From assembly GCA_014058105.1 (NCBI GenBank), contig JACGCM010001462.1, positions 248,001-312,000 of the forward strand: 64,000 nucleotides of DNA, given 5' to 3'. Position numbers and translations under genes: made by a program. Positions 22,771 through 34,021 of the stretch are shown here, piece after piece; the stretch's first letter is position 1; every line of letters starts with the position of its first letter. The notes beneath the pieces are model-generated. The model saw only the letters and a program-made list of their open reading frames with translations. It made no database searches and was not told where the DNA came from. Source of the stretch: Kingdonia uniflora (Eukaryota; Streptophyta; Magnoliopsida; Ranunculales; Circaeasteraceae).

Positions 22771-23606
22771 AAAATACTGATAGCTCCTAGATAAAGCACC
22801 TCGGGCACCAGGAGTTTATCCCTTATATCTAGAGGTTATACGATGTCCTTGCTCACATCCAATTAATAGACAACCATAGGCATTTGGGCACTGTGTGCCG
22901 TATCTAGACCAAAATGTTTAATGATTCTTTCGGTATGCGTCACCTGGCATACGGGTATGCCACTTCCAAGATGTTTGATCTGCAAACTAAGATAAAACTT
23001 GGTCTTCCCATGGTCTTTCATTTCGAATTCCTTCCTAAGGTATTTGGCAGATCTCGCGATCTCCCCCGGAGTTTCAATGATGTTCAAATCATCTGTGTGC
23101 ACTACAATGATTGTGAAACCAGTATTTTTTTTTTTAATGTAAACGTATGGACTAACAAGACTATTTGTAAAGCCCTCAACTTTCAAATATTCAGTCAGCC
23201 TGTTGTGCCACATAAGCTCTTCTGACTATTTTATGCCATACAGTGACTTATCCAGTTTTATTATATACACACCTTGTGTGCCAGTCTTCGTCGCTTCTGG
23301 AAGCTTAAACCAATTTTGTAGCTTCATGTTGATATTCATATCTAATTTCCCATATAGATATGTGGTAACTATATCCATAAGACGCATGTCCAGCTTCTTC
23401 TCAATAACTAACATACTGATTAAGTTATAGAACATTATAAAGTCCATGACCAGACAGTAGGTTTTATCGTAATCGATGTCAGGTCTTTGAGAAATGTCTT
23501 GGGCAACTAGTCTTGCCTTGTACCTAACAATTTCTCTGAGTTCATTACGTCCCCATACAAATAATCATTTATACCTAGCAAGCTTGATGACATCATGCCT
23601 AAGGAT
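22771..23606 (-). pseudogene. pol: Copia reverse transcriptase, decayed
   Basis: Minus-strand frames at 23226-23447 and 22863-23213 cover most of the domain. Recognisable words are EIVRYKARLVAQ (about 23545-23510), MDIVTTYLYGKLD, KLDKSLYGIK, MWHNRLTEYLK and KEFEMKDHGKTKFYLSLQI. The catalytic box normally read as YVDD appears as HTDD, followed by LNII. The reading continues to PLDVSKDI and LVPEVLYLGAIS beside the hAT insertion. It has lost continuity through stops and a frameshift near 23220. The upstream part is cut off by the CACTA element at 23607 and resumes as integrase after 30943. Confidence 0.85.
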
Positions 23607-23874
23607 CTCTACAAGAAAAACAACCTTTAGGGATGGCAAAAAGTGTCCCAAAAAGCTACTAATCCATCCTTATAGCTATTAGGGACGTCTTTAAGGATGG
23701 CGAAGTATTGTTCCTTTAGGATGGCATCTTAAATACATTAGGGACGGACACACCCGTATCTAATACTATTAAAGACAGCTTCAGAGACGACAAAAACCCA
23801 TCTCTGAAGGTCATTGTTTTTCAACTCCTTAAGCAACGGAGTGTAACTGTCCTTAATACATAATATTATGGATG

Positions 23875-24295
23875 AATTTGTTTATCTCTAAAAGTATCTC
23901 GCCAAATTTTCCCGTCAGCGCCAATATTATTGGGGACAGATTATTCAATCTCTAATGCATAATATTTGGGACGGATTTGTTTGTCTCTAAAAGTATAGTT
24001 CAAAATTTTCCCGCAAGTGCCAATATTATTGGACATAGATTATTCTGTCTCTAATACACATAATTTGCGACAGATTTGTTTTTCTTTAAAAGTATGATGC
24101 CAAATTTTCCCTCCAGCGCCAATATTATTGGGGATGGATTATTCTGTCTCTAATACACAACATTTGAGATAGATTTGTTTGTCTCTAAAAGTATGGAACC
24201 AAACTTTCCCACCAGCACCAATATTAATAGATATGGATTATTCTATCTCTAATACATAACATTTGAGTTGGATTTGTTTGTCTCTAAAAGAAGAT
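23875..24295. repeat. Tandem repeat with ~99-bp period
   Basis: The word ATTTGTTT recurs at 23875, 23975, 24074, 24173 and 24272, each followed by a CTCTAAAAG-like word and later by CCAATATTATTGG-like and TCTCTAATAC words. The units are clearly related and lie in the subterminal region of the CACTA element. Confidence 0.85.
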
Positions 24296-27284
24296 AATGC
24301 AATGCAGCATTTTGTAATTTGAATTATTCCCCTGTTAGATAATATAAATCATTCATCAACCACAAGTTAATTTAAAGGAGAGAATAATTTACTTACAAGG
24401 TTCCATAAACACAAATTTCATATAAATAAATAAGGTCTCGATCCACCAAGAACATTAAAAATTATTGTTCAATCACTAAATAAAACTTGAGCATTTAAAT
24501 TAATTATCCAACCTCTTATGCACTAAACATGAAACCATCGACACACGAGCAATATCTCTAGGCATAATAAACATTTGCTTGTATTGCTCCTATAATTGTA
24601 AGAAACTACCTAAAAAAAAATCAAATTGTTACAACCTCAACCGTAACATTTAAAAATAATTGTAAACCAAAAGATAGTAAAACCATCAAGTACACATTAT
24701 GAAATTAGAAATATAAAAAATCAAATGACGCGTAATATCAATATCAGAGTCCAGTGTGGAAGCAAATCAAATAGTAGAAATCCCACTAAAAATTTGATAG
24801 TACTTCCCCTGTAAATTGGACATTTCCATTTTGTACCTGCTAAAAACCATATACAATTTTTAAGCACTCAAGTCAATAATGTAATCTTTCAGTTTGAGAG
24901 TACTTAGGGCTAATTTACACACAACACACTCCGAATTCCTTAGATTATGAAATTAACACAAATAGCACAATATTTAGATATCACATTAAGGTCATATCAG
25001 CCACATGGCTTGATAATATATATAAATCTCAACAACTTCAAATATTAACCAATACCTGATTAAGCATAGTTTCATAACATGAGTATAAATATCTAGAAGT
25101 TACGATACTATACTGCCAAATGCTATTGGATGCGTAGTAGGGTTAAATGTAAAGAATTTATATACACCAGGAATAAACATACTTAAAAGGACTAGGAGAC
25201 TCTTGCAACCAGTATTTTGTCCTAAAAGAATATCAGTGCCAATTTACGAAGCAAAAAAAAAAAAGATTTGTGAGAAGAATGTTATCCATAATTTTAATTA
25301 GTATTGCTTGATATAAATTAAATCATAAATAAAAATTTAGAGGATAATGATAAGACCTATGTATAACAGAAAAGATAGCAGAAAATGTCACTATATCATG
25401 TTGTTCCACAAATGTCATATGTTGGTTAAGCCAATTTTAGCTCTAAAATACGAACATATCGGGCCAAAAATTTAAAAATCCCACTAACAAATTACTAATG
25501 AGATCATTTCAATAACAAAAGCATAAGTCAACTCTATTCAAGATTTCATATCTAAAAAATAAAAACATACTGGTTCGACTAAATTATATAAAATGTAAAA
25601 TCTAACAATAGAAAAAAATCATACTTGAATCTTTTTTTAGACCACAATATCTTACTAAAGTTGGCAACTAGTTTGGCTCCATACGGAGGGGGAGAGGGTA
25701 TGCTTGTAAGACGCTCCCCATCAGTAGTATACTTTTTATAATGTTGAAGCTTAATTTTGAACCTAAAGGTTTTTAAGAAAATGCCATTTTTTGGAAACAA
25801 ACTTCTTTAAAACCATCTAGAGCATTTATATTATCCTAATAAATTGAAGAAAAAAAATTATGACAAATTAAAATTTTGAATAATCAAGTTTTACAATTTA
25901 AAAATGCTTAACTATGTATATTAACTACTACCTTTATTGATTTCAAAGCCCCATCAAGAGACAAATTACTTACCACTTTCCAAGATAGCATTGATAATGG
26001 AAATATCACTCCATTCCATGCAAGGTTTCCAAAAGTGAAATATATTGATGTTAATTAACTGGGGTATTCAAGTACGTGAAAAAATATTAAAGTGCCCGTT
26101 GCCTAAAAAATAAATCTATCTCATATATAAAATATGGATATGCGTAATGAAACAAATATATATTCAAGAGAATAAAAATTGTCCTAGATGAGACATCAAC
26201 TTGGCTTCATTAGGGCCAAGTGGTTGGCAATCTTCATTCCACTCCAAGATCTTGATTTTTCCATTATCCCACTCGCTCCATGGTTTGGCATATCCTCTTC
26301 CATTCATATTAGTCTTATTGCAATTTGAGGATACCTATTAATTGTCAAAGATAAATAAAGAATAACATAGTCAAGGATTAAACATAAATTTAAGGGACAA
26401 GATTCTCATGCATACTAGATCATTTTCTATATAAGTTAAAAATAATAATTACATATATACCTCTTGGTGGTAATCCTAACTAGTACCCTAAAGCAACTTG
26501 GGATGGAATCAATAAATTTCTAACTTCTCCTGAGGTGAAGTTTGCAATTATGGTTTCTCAATGCAGGTATGAAGAAGCTATTATCTTAAAGAACTCTTGC
26601 TTGAAAGATTTTTTTTTGGATGACATACTTAAGATTTTTAACATGATTAACACCAACTGTAAAGTAGATCACTGCTAGATAAAATACTACTTATGCCTGT
26701 AAAATTGAAGAAATGAAGATTATGTTTTAAGGAATAGAAAATAGAAAGCAGCTAAGAATTGTGACAGAGTAAACAACTATCTGTAACGTTGTGGATGTTA
26801 AACAATTTCTTCTGATCACTACTATGGTATTAAGTGGGGGGAGGGGTGGTTTATATACTACCAAACAATATTAAATACCTCATTGCAGTTTGTCCAAACA
26901 ATTGTAGATTCTATTTAAATGAAGAACTCTACTTATATGCGTATAGATAAAGATGCAATCATCAAAATTTCTGAAGACATCCCATAATACTGACTTAGCT
27001 GGAAGAATTCATTGAAGTTTCAAATCTATGTATAATAAAAGATGCAATTACCAGAAGCCGTAAAGGTATGATCTTGTTTAGAAGGATGTGAAGCTTAACA
27101 TTTGTATACTGAAGAAGTTGCAATTATCAAAAGCCAAAGCCGTAAAGGTATACCATATAATTCTCTTTCAGACACTGGAAGAAATCCATGAAGTATATCT
27201 TTTCTCAAATATTTGTTTTGTTATTATGATATTTTTATTTTGAATCTAGACATTTATTAATTTTTCTTTTAATAATTTATTAAT
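24296..27284. other. Interior of the CACTA element, no recognised coding
   Basis: This AT-rich sequence would hold the body of the transposase gene on the minus strand. I could not recognise the TNP2 catalytic region here. A 73-codon minus-strand frame (25579-25800) includes a proline-rich word but no known domain. The transposase seems to have lost its central part. Confidence 0.4.
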
Positions 27285-27991
27285 TTTGCTTCATTACAAA
27301 ATAATATACAATTATTAGGGTAAGCCTCCCAAGTTTGAAAATTGAATCCTAAATCCTTCGTTATTTTTCTAGCTTTATAGTATGATTTCGGGATCTTTGC
27401 ATTGGAAAACACCTTCTTCAAGAATTCTAGCAACATCATGAAAGAACGATTAGTCCAGCCATTAAGCTACTTCAAGTGTAAGAGTTTGATGATGAATGAC
27501 AGTTGTTTAATGCTAGTTTGACAATTCTCATTCAAATCGCTTCCTACCATTTTAAGAAGTTCAAAATATTTGGGAACATTTTCATCGAACTCCTTGGCAT
27601 CTTCTTCTCATGGTTCTTCATCATTGACCACATTGTTAGCACCCCCAATCCCAATTCCCTATTGAAGCATTGCAGTCATATTAGTATGTACGTTTGATTC
27701 ATGATGCATATCATGATCAGGCATGCTACCCGTTATAATGTTATTACACACACCACCAAAAGGCTCTCCATGATAAATCCAATCCTTGTAGCTCTTTTCA
27801 AAACCATATTTTTCTATGTAAGTTAGAGTAGTTTGCTAATTGTGTTATACTCGATTTACACATTTACTGCACGGGCAATACATATGTGATGTTTCGATAT
27901 TCTTGTTTTTATAAGCAAAGGTAAGAAATATTTTAACCCCATCAATGTATGCCCTTGAACTCCTATCAAGTGAGATCCAACTTTTGTCCAT
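27285..27991 (-). pseudogene. CACTA transposase N-terminal region (TNP2 type), truncated
   Basis: Reading from an ATG at 27991 on the minus strand, MDKSWISLDRSSRAYIDGVK is followed by YCPCSKCVNR and YKDWIYHGEPF. This is the plant transposase-associated domain, with its CPC-x2-C cluster, that precedes TNP2 transposases. Downstream, in the same order as the family, come SFIIKLLHLK, LNGWTNRSFMMLLEFLKKVF, LPKSYYKA-like and EAYPNNCILF words. At least four stops interrupt it and nothing similar continues past about 27285. It binds the element ends in the family; here it cannot be made. The position and strand agree with the CACTA ends. Confidence 0.85.
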
Positions 27992-28460
27992 ATTAAAATT
28001 TTCTAGAATGTTTTACCAATCCCCTAAAATTAAACACATAAATATATTTAATTTTAGCAAATTAAGAAAATATATAAATAAATATTTTTATATATATATA
28101 TATATATAAAATCCAAATGTTAAAAATGAATATAATGTATTAAGGAGAGAGGGAGGGGTGGTTTTCACTAGCCACCAATTGTATTCGTGTATAAGGAAAG
28201 AAGCCAAAAGCGCAGTCTACAAATGTAAAACTATCAGGTTTATGGTCATGACAAGAACGTGTTTTCGCCACTTAATAAAATTTGATGTTACTCCTTCACA
28301 ATCAAATACTACTAGTGATTCCCAAGAGGGTGTTGTTGATCAAGAAGATAATCTGAAACTCCTCTTTGTTTCAAATTACTGTATGTCCCCGATTCTTTTA
28401 CTAGTAGGCAATATTTTATGAGGATAAATACACACCTTAAGAAAATTGTAGCACTTACCG
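27992..28460. other. CACTA interior upstream of the transposase remnant
   Basis: This holds AT-rich sequence with an (AT)n run at about 28096-28108. A plus-strand 87-codon frame (28158-28421) has no recognised domain. It may contain the promoter of the minus-strand transposase and, divergently, of the plus-strand sequences after 28461. Confidence 0.35.
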
Positions 28461-28925
28461 ATGACACTACTATACTGCAGGCTTTTTGTAGAGACATATG
28501 GGAAGTTAAGTCCTACAAGGATCGTTGTAAGAAATACCGCTCCCTTTCTTAGATTAAGGAACTTTGTACCTAATGTAGTTTGCGACAAGTCTTGCGTGTA
28601 CTCTACTTTTCTATTTAAAGCTTTGAATGTTAATCAAGACCTGGTTGGTAAAATAGATATCAAAGATTTTGTAAATCAATCGAAAAAAATGGACTTTAAT
28701 AAGGACGCAAAGGATTTATTAATTGAATTTCACAAAAAGATTAATGTTATAAAGGAGAATGATTTATCAATTTGCTAAAAATTTGTACAAAACATTGATA
28801 ACTTAAAACATGTCTATTCAGAGTGTGACTATTTTAACGAGGGTCGTAGAAGATTAATGGCTTTTGAGCTAGCTGTGAAGGGCAAAAAATTAGACTTCTC
28901 TTGTGATGACTCAGACTACTCTTAA
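28461..28925 (+). pseudogene. Unidentified coding-like fragment inside the CACTA element
   Basis: A plus-strand frame reads 105 codons to 28778 and, past one TAA, keeps protein-like character (KFVQNIDNLKHVYSECDYF, then RRRLMAFELAVKGKKLDFSC) to a stop near 28925. It is rich in charged residues and could form helices. I do not recognise the family. It may be a second CACTA reading frame or captured host sequence. Confidence 0.35.
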
Positions 28926-29089
28926 CAAAGAAGGATAAAATGTGGGATTACAACATTAGGGGCAATAAGCCAATAATGAAACTATTTCGAATCCCCCATC
29001 ATATAGGGACTGAATGACAACATTATGACGTGCCTTGCTCCATTTTGTTCAAGTATTGTAGGGGTTTATTTTAAATGTTAAAATCTTAC

Positions 29090-29575
29090 TCTGGCGATAT
29101 TGAAGACTTTGAAGATTATAATGAAATAATTGATATTCGGACATAAAGATTTGAGTTATTTTGGCTAGACCAAGACCTTGCGAAATGGGTGAAGGTTGAA
29201 ACCACGGGTGACCATGTACTTTTCATTGGTGGGGGTTGTAAAAGGTCAACTTGTACTTTAGGTACTAGTTACTCTCCGATGGGTTTTAGAGGGAACTCAA
29301 TTTATTCCATGGAACTAATTTTATTGCTCGAAACTCCATCTTTAGCGGTATATACGATTTTCCTGAGCTGCGAATTTTTGACCTTGAAGACAATAGTGTT
29401 GAGCAATATATTCCAAGTGACTGCCGTTCCTTCCGTCAGTATTTGTTTAGGTTTACACCAAATTTATGCTTCAGGAATACTGAATAGAGCGGCAAATTGG
29501 AAGGTGGAGAATAGAAGTTCGATGATGGCTTTGTCTCCAAACTTGTTAGAAAATCTATATATGCTTGAATGAGCC
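29090..29575 (+). pseudogene. F-box / DUF295-type protein fragment, decayed
   Basis: The plus strand reads FELFWLDQDLAKWVKVETTG, then DHVLFIGGGC and FRGNSIYS (about 29150-29310). After a frameshift it continues with GIYDFPELRIFDLEDNSVEQ (about 29345-29405) and a short tail. The pattern, a tryptophan-valine strand followed by a glycine-rich turn, GNSIY and the FDLEDNS strand, is that of the DUF295/KIB beta-propeller found in plant F-box proteins such as the SKIP23 group. The F-box itself is not visible. The fragment lies in a CACTA element on the strand opposite to the transposase remnant. A 20-base A run follows at 29701, about 125 bp after the last credible codon, which suggests a retroposed mRNA copy. 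Confidence 0.65.
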
Positions 29576-29700
29576 CGTGGATGTTATTGTTAACTATATT
29601 CTTTCATAATTTTTTTTCATATGTTATATTTCACAAACCTGCTATAGTGCTATGAACACAGCGATTCTACAAGATAAGATTAATATAAAGAAGTGTTTGC

Positions 29701-29720
29701 AAAAAAAAAAAAAAAAAAAA
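29701..29720. repeat. Poly(A) tract
   Basis: Twenty consecutive A on the plus strand, at a plausible 3' untranslated distance downstream of the F-box fragment and on the same strand. Confidence 0.9.
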
Positions 29721-30699
29721 GCGTTTATCTTAAAATGTGACCAAACTTTTATTGTATGCCCTCAATACAACTTACAACTTCACAGGTAAAGCTCTGGCTA
29801 TCATTTAGGATTAATAATACTGTATTTAAGCATCTTCGACATTTGGTGATACCTTATATAAATATGATTTGGGGCCATCTAGGAGCTGTATATCATAGAA
29901 AAATAGGTAGTCATTATGGACTAGATGACCTCTTATAAAATTATGGAAAAGAAGATAGAAAAATGGGTTTGAAAGTTCAGCCACTTCAGATGAACTATCC
30001 AACAATTTAAATGGTGAAGGCACTCCTCTTGATTCATTTATAACAAAAAGATAAAATATACGAGACCAATCAAAATACTTCTTTAAATGATTTTAAGCCA
30101 AAATTCTAAAACTCCATTTTAGAATCACAAAATTCTTCCAACATATGTAACCGGCTTTAGGAATCAACTATCATGGGAAAGGAATTGTTCAATTACATTA
30201 GAAAAAATACGATTACTACAAATTGTATACTACTACACATTGCTATTCTAGATAATTGATCAATCAAAATAGAAAAAATAAATGCTACACATTGAAACTA
30301 GCAATTCAAGAAGAAAAAAATAGAGTCTGAAATAAAAAAACTTTCAATAGCAACAATTGGGATCAACAAATAAGCAAGCCTAAGAGAAGCAAAAGAGATC
30401 AACAAATCAACAAACCTGAGAGTAGCAAGAGAGATCAACAAATTTGTAACCTTAAAAATAGTAAAAGAAATTAGCAATTGATATCAACAAATCAACTAAC
30501 CCGAGAGCAACAACCAACAAATCGGATTGTGTATTAGGGTTTTGAAACGTGTGAGAAGTCAGAAAGAGTTGAGGTAAAAGGATTGTTGTGAAGAGGATAT
30601 TGAGTTGAATTGATAAGGAAAAGGGCTGTATGAAGAGAGATTGAGTTGAGAAAGTTGACTTAAAACTTTCCATTTTCTATTTTCGCGATATTTTTTTCC
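29721..30699. other. CACTA interior, no recognised feature
   Basis: AT-rich sequence without recognised protein words. AGAGATCAACAAAT-like words recur several times at 30380-30500, a loose local repetition. Confidence 0.4.
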
Positions 30700-30943
30700 G
30701 CAGTCCCTAAACATAACTTATTTGGGACGACTATGTCCCACCATCCCTGAACTTATATAATTAGGGACGGGTATGTCCAACAGTCCTTAAACTTATACTA
30801 TTAAGGAAAGGGTGATTTTTTCCTTCCCAAAATCAAAAATAATAAGAGACGGGATCAAAACCATCCTAAATATGATATTATTAGTGAGAAATTTTACTCT
30901 ATCTCTAATATCTGGTCCATAATAATCAAAAAAATTTGTAATG

Positions 30944-32400
30944 CTTTAGGTCACTTCGCGTTTAGCTAGCACGCTAAGCTCTGCAATGATTGTAGCCTCC
31001 CACTCTTGCTAATTTATGCGGCTTCTACATTTGTCTGCAGTGAGTGATTTTGAATCATCATCCACGGTGGGGAGTACAATTGTGATAATAAATATTTCGT
31101 CGATGACTACTTCTAAATGATCCCACATGGTGTCTTTAAAAATAAAGTTAATTGAGATCTCTCAATTATCATGTACATGTGCTACACTGAGCTTGTTTCC
31201 CAATGATTTGTGTGGATGCGTAGCTACTATAACCCTATCAATGAGAGGTTCCGTTCCCGATGAACCGACTACACCATTAGTATTTTCTTTTCCCTCACAT
31301 TATTTCATAGCTCTAGGCTCTACATCCTTATCTATAGTGGGGCATCCTCTAATGATGCGGGGCTTTGATTCAAGTTTACGGGGCACACACTAGATCCTTG
31401 AACATCAAGTCGTACAGGTGCATTACTTGCAGGTACATTCACCATGGTTACTTTAGCAGTATCGTTGCATGCATCTAGAAACTCTTTGGTGATTAGTTAC
31501 AAGTGTCGAATCCGTTATAATTTTTTTGTCTCTTTGCTTGGTTAGGGGATCTAGATGAGATAACAATGGTGCTTTCCAACTAATCTTGGAAAGATCCTCA
31601 GTATTGACTATTATATTTTCCTCTAATACTAAGAATATCGTCTCATCAAAGTAAAAATATAAGAATCTCACAGTAAATACGCCATCTGTAGTAGGTTTCA
31701 AATATTGAATGATTGATGAAAAATCATAACCCATACAGATACAAAGTCAACGTTAGGGCCCCATCTCTGTATTTTGCATCGGTGCGACTGAATCCTGTAT
31801 GGAACATTCAAATGTTTGCAGATGGGCAACGTCGGGCTCTAACCTAGTTACTAGTTTCTTTTGGAAATATTGATCATTCGCTATCGGACGAATTCTAATC
31901 AGGGGGCAACATGCAGAATTGCATGGCCCCATACAGTAGCCAGAAGCTAAGATCATAATAACAGTGGCCTGAAGATTATTTATAATCATTTGATTAGATT
32001 TTTCATCATCCCGTTTGGGTATGGACATGGAGTATTAGATGCTCGACATCTATCCCATTAGTGGTACAATAATCATTAAAAAAAATTGAGATAAACTTGT
32101 CAACACTGCCAAATCTCATCGACTTTATCGGGGGATCATGGAAATGAACCCGCAATCAGATAATTTGGGCAAGTAACTGTGGAAACGCCATATTCCTTGA
32201 TAATAAAAGGCAAACGTCTGACCATCTCACAGATGTGTAAATTAAGATCATATAGTATTTAAATAGCCCATAATGTGGATGGATAGGTCTACATATATCT
32301 TGTAGAGCATGCGTTAGACTACAAGCTAGAGACTCCAACTCCATATTGGTCTTACTAGGTTGGACTATAAGCTTTTACTGAGTGCATGCATTAAAAGGGA
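30944..32400 (-). pseudogene. pol: Copia integrase, decayed
   Basis: From high to low coordinates the minus strand reads DICRPIHPHYGLFKYYMILI and RNMAFPQLLAQII (32156-32344), then a GIDVEH word and HVHTQ (about 32060-32000), PDVAHLQTFECS with MQNTEMGP (31753-31850), and GYDFSSIIQYLKP, FTVRF and SWKAPLLSHLDPLTKQ (31453-31734). These are the catalytic core and C-terminal region of a plant copia integrase, which inserts the element DNA into the host genome. Stops and shifts separate most blocks. Towards 30944 the sequence reads ECRSRI-like and LAKREV words that lead into reverse transcriptase, cut there by the CACTA element. Confidence 0.82.
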
Positions 32401-32599
32401 AATCTTGTAGAGCTCCGATCTTCTCTCCTATTAGTGAAGTTCCAGAGGTACTGCGAATAACCTTCCTTATCATCTACGTTCCAGGATGTCTGAAACGATA
32501 ATGCTTAATCTTTGACATTATCTCGGGTAACGGAGAAAAGTTAGTGATTACATAGATATGTTTTGACATGCCTGAAAGCTGTAGAATAAAGCCCTGAGG

Positions 32600-33451
32600 C
32601 ATCCATTAGACACCCGTTCCAATATAAATTCTTGACCTTTAGGCGAATATGTGATGCATAAAACCTAGTTTTCATCATCCCCTATTGTTTTTACTTGATA
32701 ACCATTATCTTGAATTTTACTAAAACTAAGCAAATTCTTGGTGGCTTACTAGCATACAAAGCGGACTTAATGCCCAATATTGTACCATTAGGTATTAATA
32801 GTGTGGTGCTCCCTGAGCCCTCTATGATTTTGGCCGACCCAATCACACTTTGAATGTCTACGACATATGAGGTCAATAATGAGAAGTACCATCCTTTGCA
32901 CAGGATTTATTCTATGGTACTACTATCAATAGGACAAGTATTGTAACTCATTCGATTTTTAATTAGTGCTCTATGAGCTACCTGCATATAGAAAATTAAA
33001 ATTATCATACATCAAATTAACTACTATCGCAAGAAATAATTTGAATAATCACAAGTAGAACAAAAATAAAATCTCATAGATGGATACTGAATGTATGCCA
33101 CAAGCACTTATTAAACATAACTGATTTTTTCCCAACATAATCAAAATGTACTACTAAAGTAAGTCAAGTCTTTGCAAGTAAAGAAAGGAAATTACTAGTG
33201 TGCTTCCAATGTGACATCATACATCTACTGAAATACTGCTACTGATAAATCTGTCCGTTGATCAATGCCTGCATCAGTATCGTCGTAGAACTCATATGTT
33301 GTAAACTCCATTTTGGCTGAATCGATGTCAGCAACTGGGTGGTGAGTCTAAACTCTATTGTTTTTGGCCACCCATTATGTTTTTTAATCCCGCCCTCAGT
33401 GTCATATTCTACTACACTTAAAGCAAGGAGATTCCTTATCTGGCTTCTTGT
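32600..33451 (-). pseudogene. Copia protease and gag zinc-knuckle region, decayed
   Basis: The minus-strand frame 32691-32876 reads VIGSAKIIEGSGSTTLLIPN and IKSALYASK, matching the segment between the copia protease and integrase. Further upstream a CFKC word near 33425 marks a damaged gag zinc knuckle, followed by VADIDSAKMEF (about 33335). The segment from about 32960 to 33200 aligns poorly and may hold an indel. The region abuts the Athila LTR at 33452 and continues as gag beyond 47492. Confidence 0.65.
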
Positions 33452-34001
33452 TGATAGACATGAAAAATGTATATTTTTGTCCTTCAAATTACATGGTCTA
33501 GAACCTTATTTTATGTTTTACTGGGTCTAATTAAAGTATGTTTGACTATTGCAGGTAATATGACATTTGTGACCTAGCCCTTCTTAAAGCCCAACTCTTA
33601 CAAGCTAAAGGTTACTGCTAGAAATGACCTAGTACAAAGAGCTGCTAGAGCTGCTGGAAGACTTTGTAGTCAAGCCTTGCTAAAATATCTCCACACAAAG
33701 CCAAGAGTTGTTGAGAGTTAGAACTTTATTAGGGGATAAAGATAGAGTTGTTCTAGTTATCTTTTATCTCTGGGGAACCACCGTAGGATTATGGGTATTC
33801 TCCCAGGGAGAATTGTATTATTTTATAGAATATCTTGGGAAATCTATGGAAATCAATCAATGTAAATGCTTTTATCAATAAGTTTTCTTTATAATTTTTA
33901 TTTTCAAGATTTGATAATAAGAACCATGATTTGATCTATGCATCCGTGAAGATCGACAACCCTAGCATATATTACAACACCCGATTTGATATGGTTTATC
34001 A
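33452..34001 (+). repeat. 5' LTR of Athila copy 1
   Basis: 550 bp, nearly identical in order to 46943-47492 with scattered substitutions. It ends TTTATCA two bases before the primer site. Confidence 0.88.
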
Positions 34002-34003
34002 AA

Positions 34004-34021
34004 TGGCGCCGTTGCCGAGGA
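34004..34021 (+). promoter_or_regulatory. Primer-binding site of Athila copy 1
   Basis: TGGCGCCGTTGCCGAGGA starts two bases after the LTR. It has the form used by many Athila/Tat elements, thought to pair with tRNA-Asp. Confidence 0.8.

Larger units (their letters stand above)
23607..30943 (-). mobile_element. CACTA (En/Spm-type) transposon with transposase remnant
   Basis: The left end reads CTCTACAAGAAAAACAACC, close to the plant CACTACAAGAAAAA consensus, and the right end on the minus strand reads CATTACAAATTTTTTT. Subterminal regions at both ends are full of AGGGACGG/GTCCCT words (23630-23900 and 30700-30900), as expected for CACTA binding sites. A TNP2-type transposase N-terminal region lies on the minus strand inside. 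The element interrupts the copia polymerase: copia reading stops at 30944 and resumes at 23606 with little loss. The 3-bp flanks do not match (GAT and CTT). It also contains an F-box fragment with a poly(A) tract. Confidence 0.8.

Noticed and set aside
22914..23225. 103-codon plus-strand frame
   Set aside because: It is the antisense shadow of copia reverse transcriptase.
23860..24300. CRISPR-like spaced repeats
   Set aside because: The 99-bp units are similar throughout, without unique spacers; this is a eukaryotic CACTA subterminal tandem repeat.
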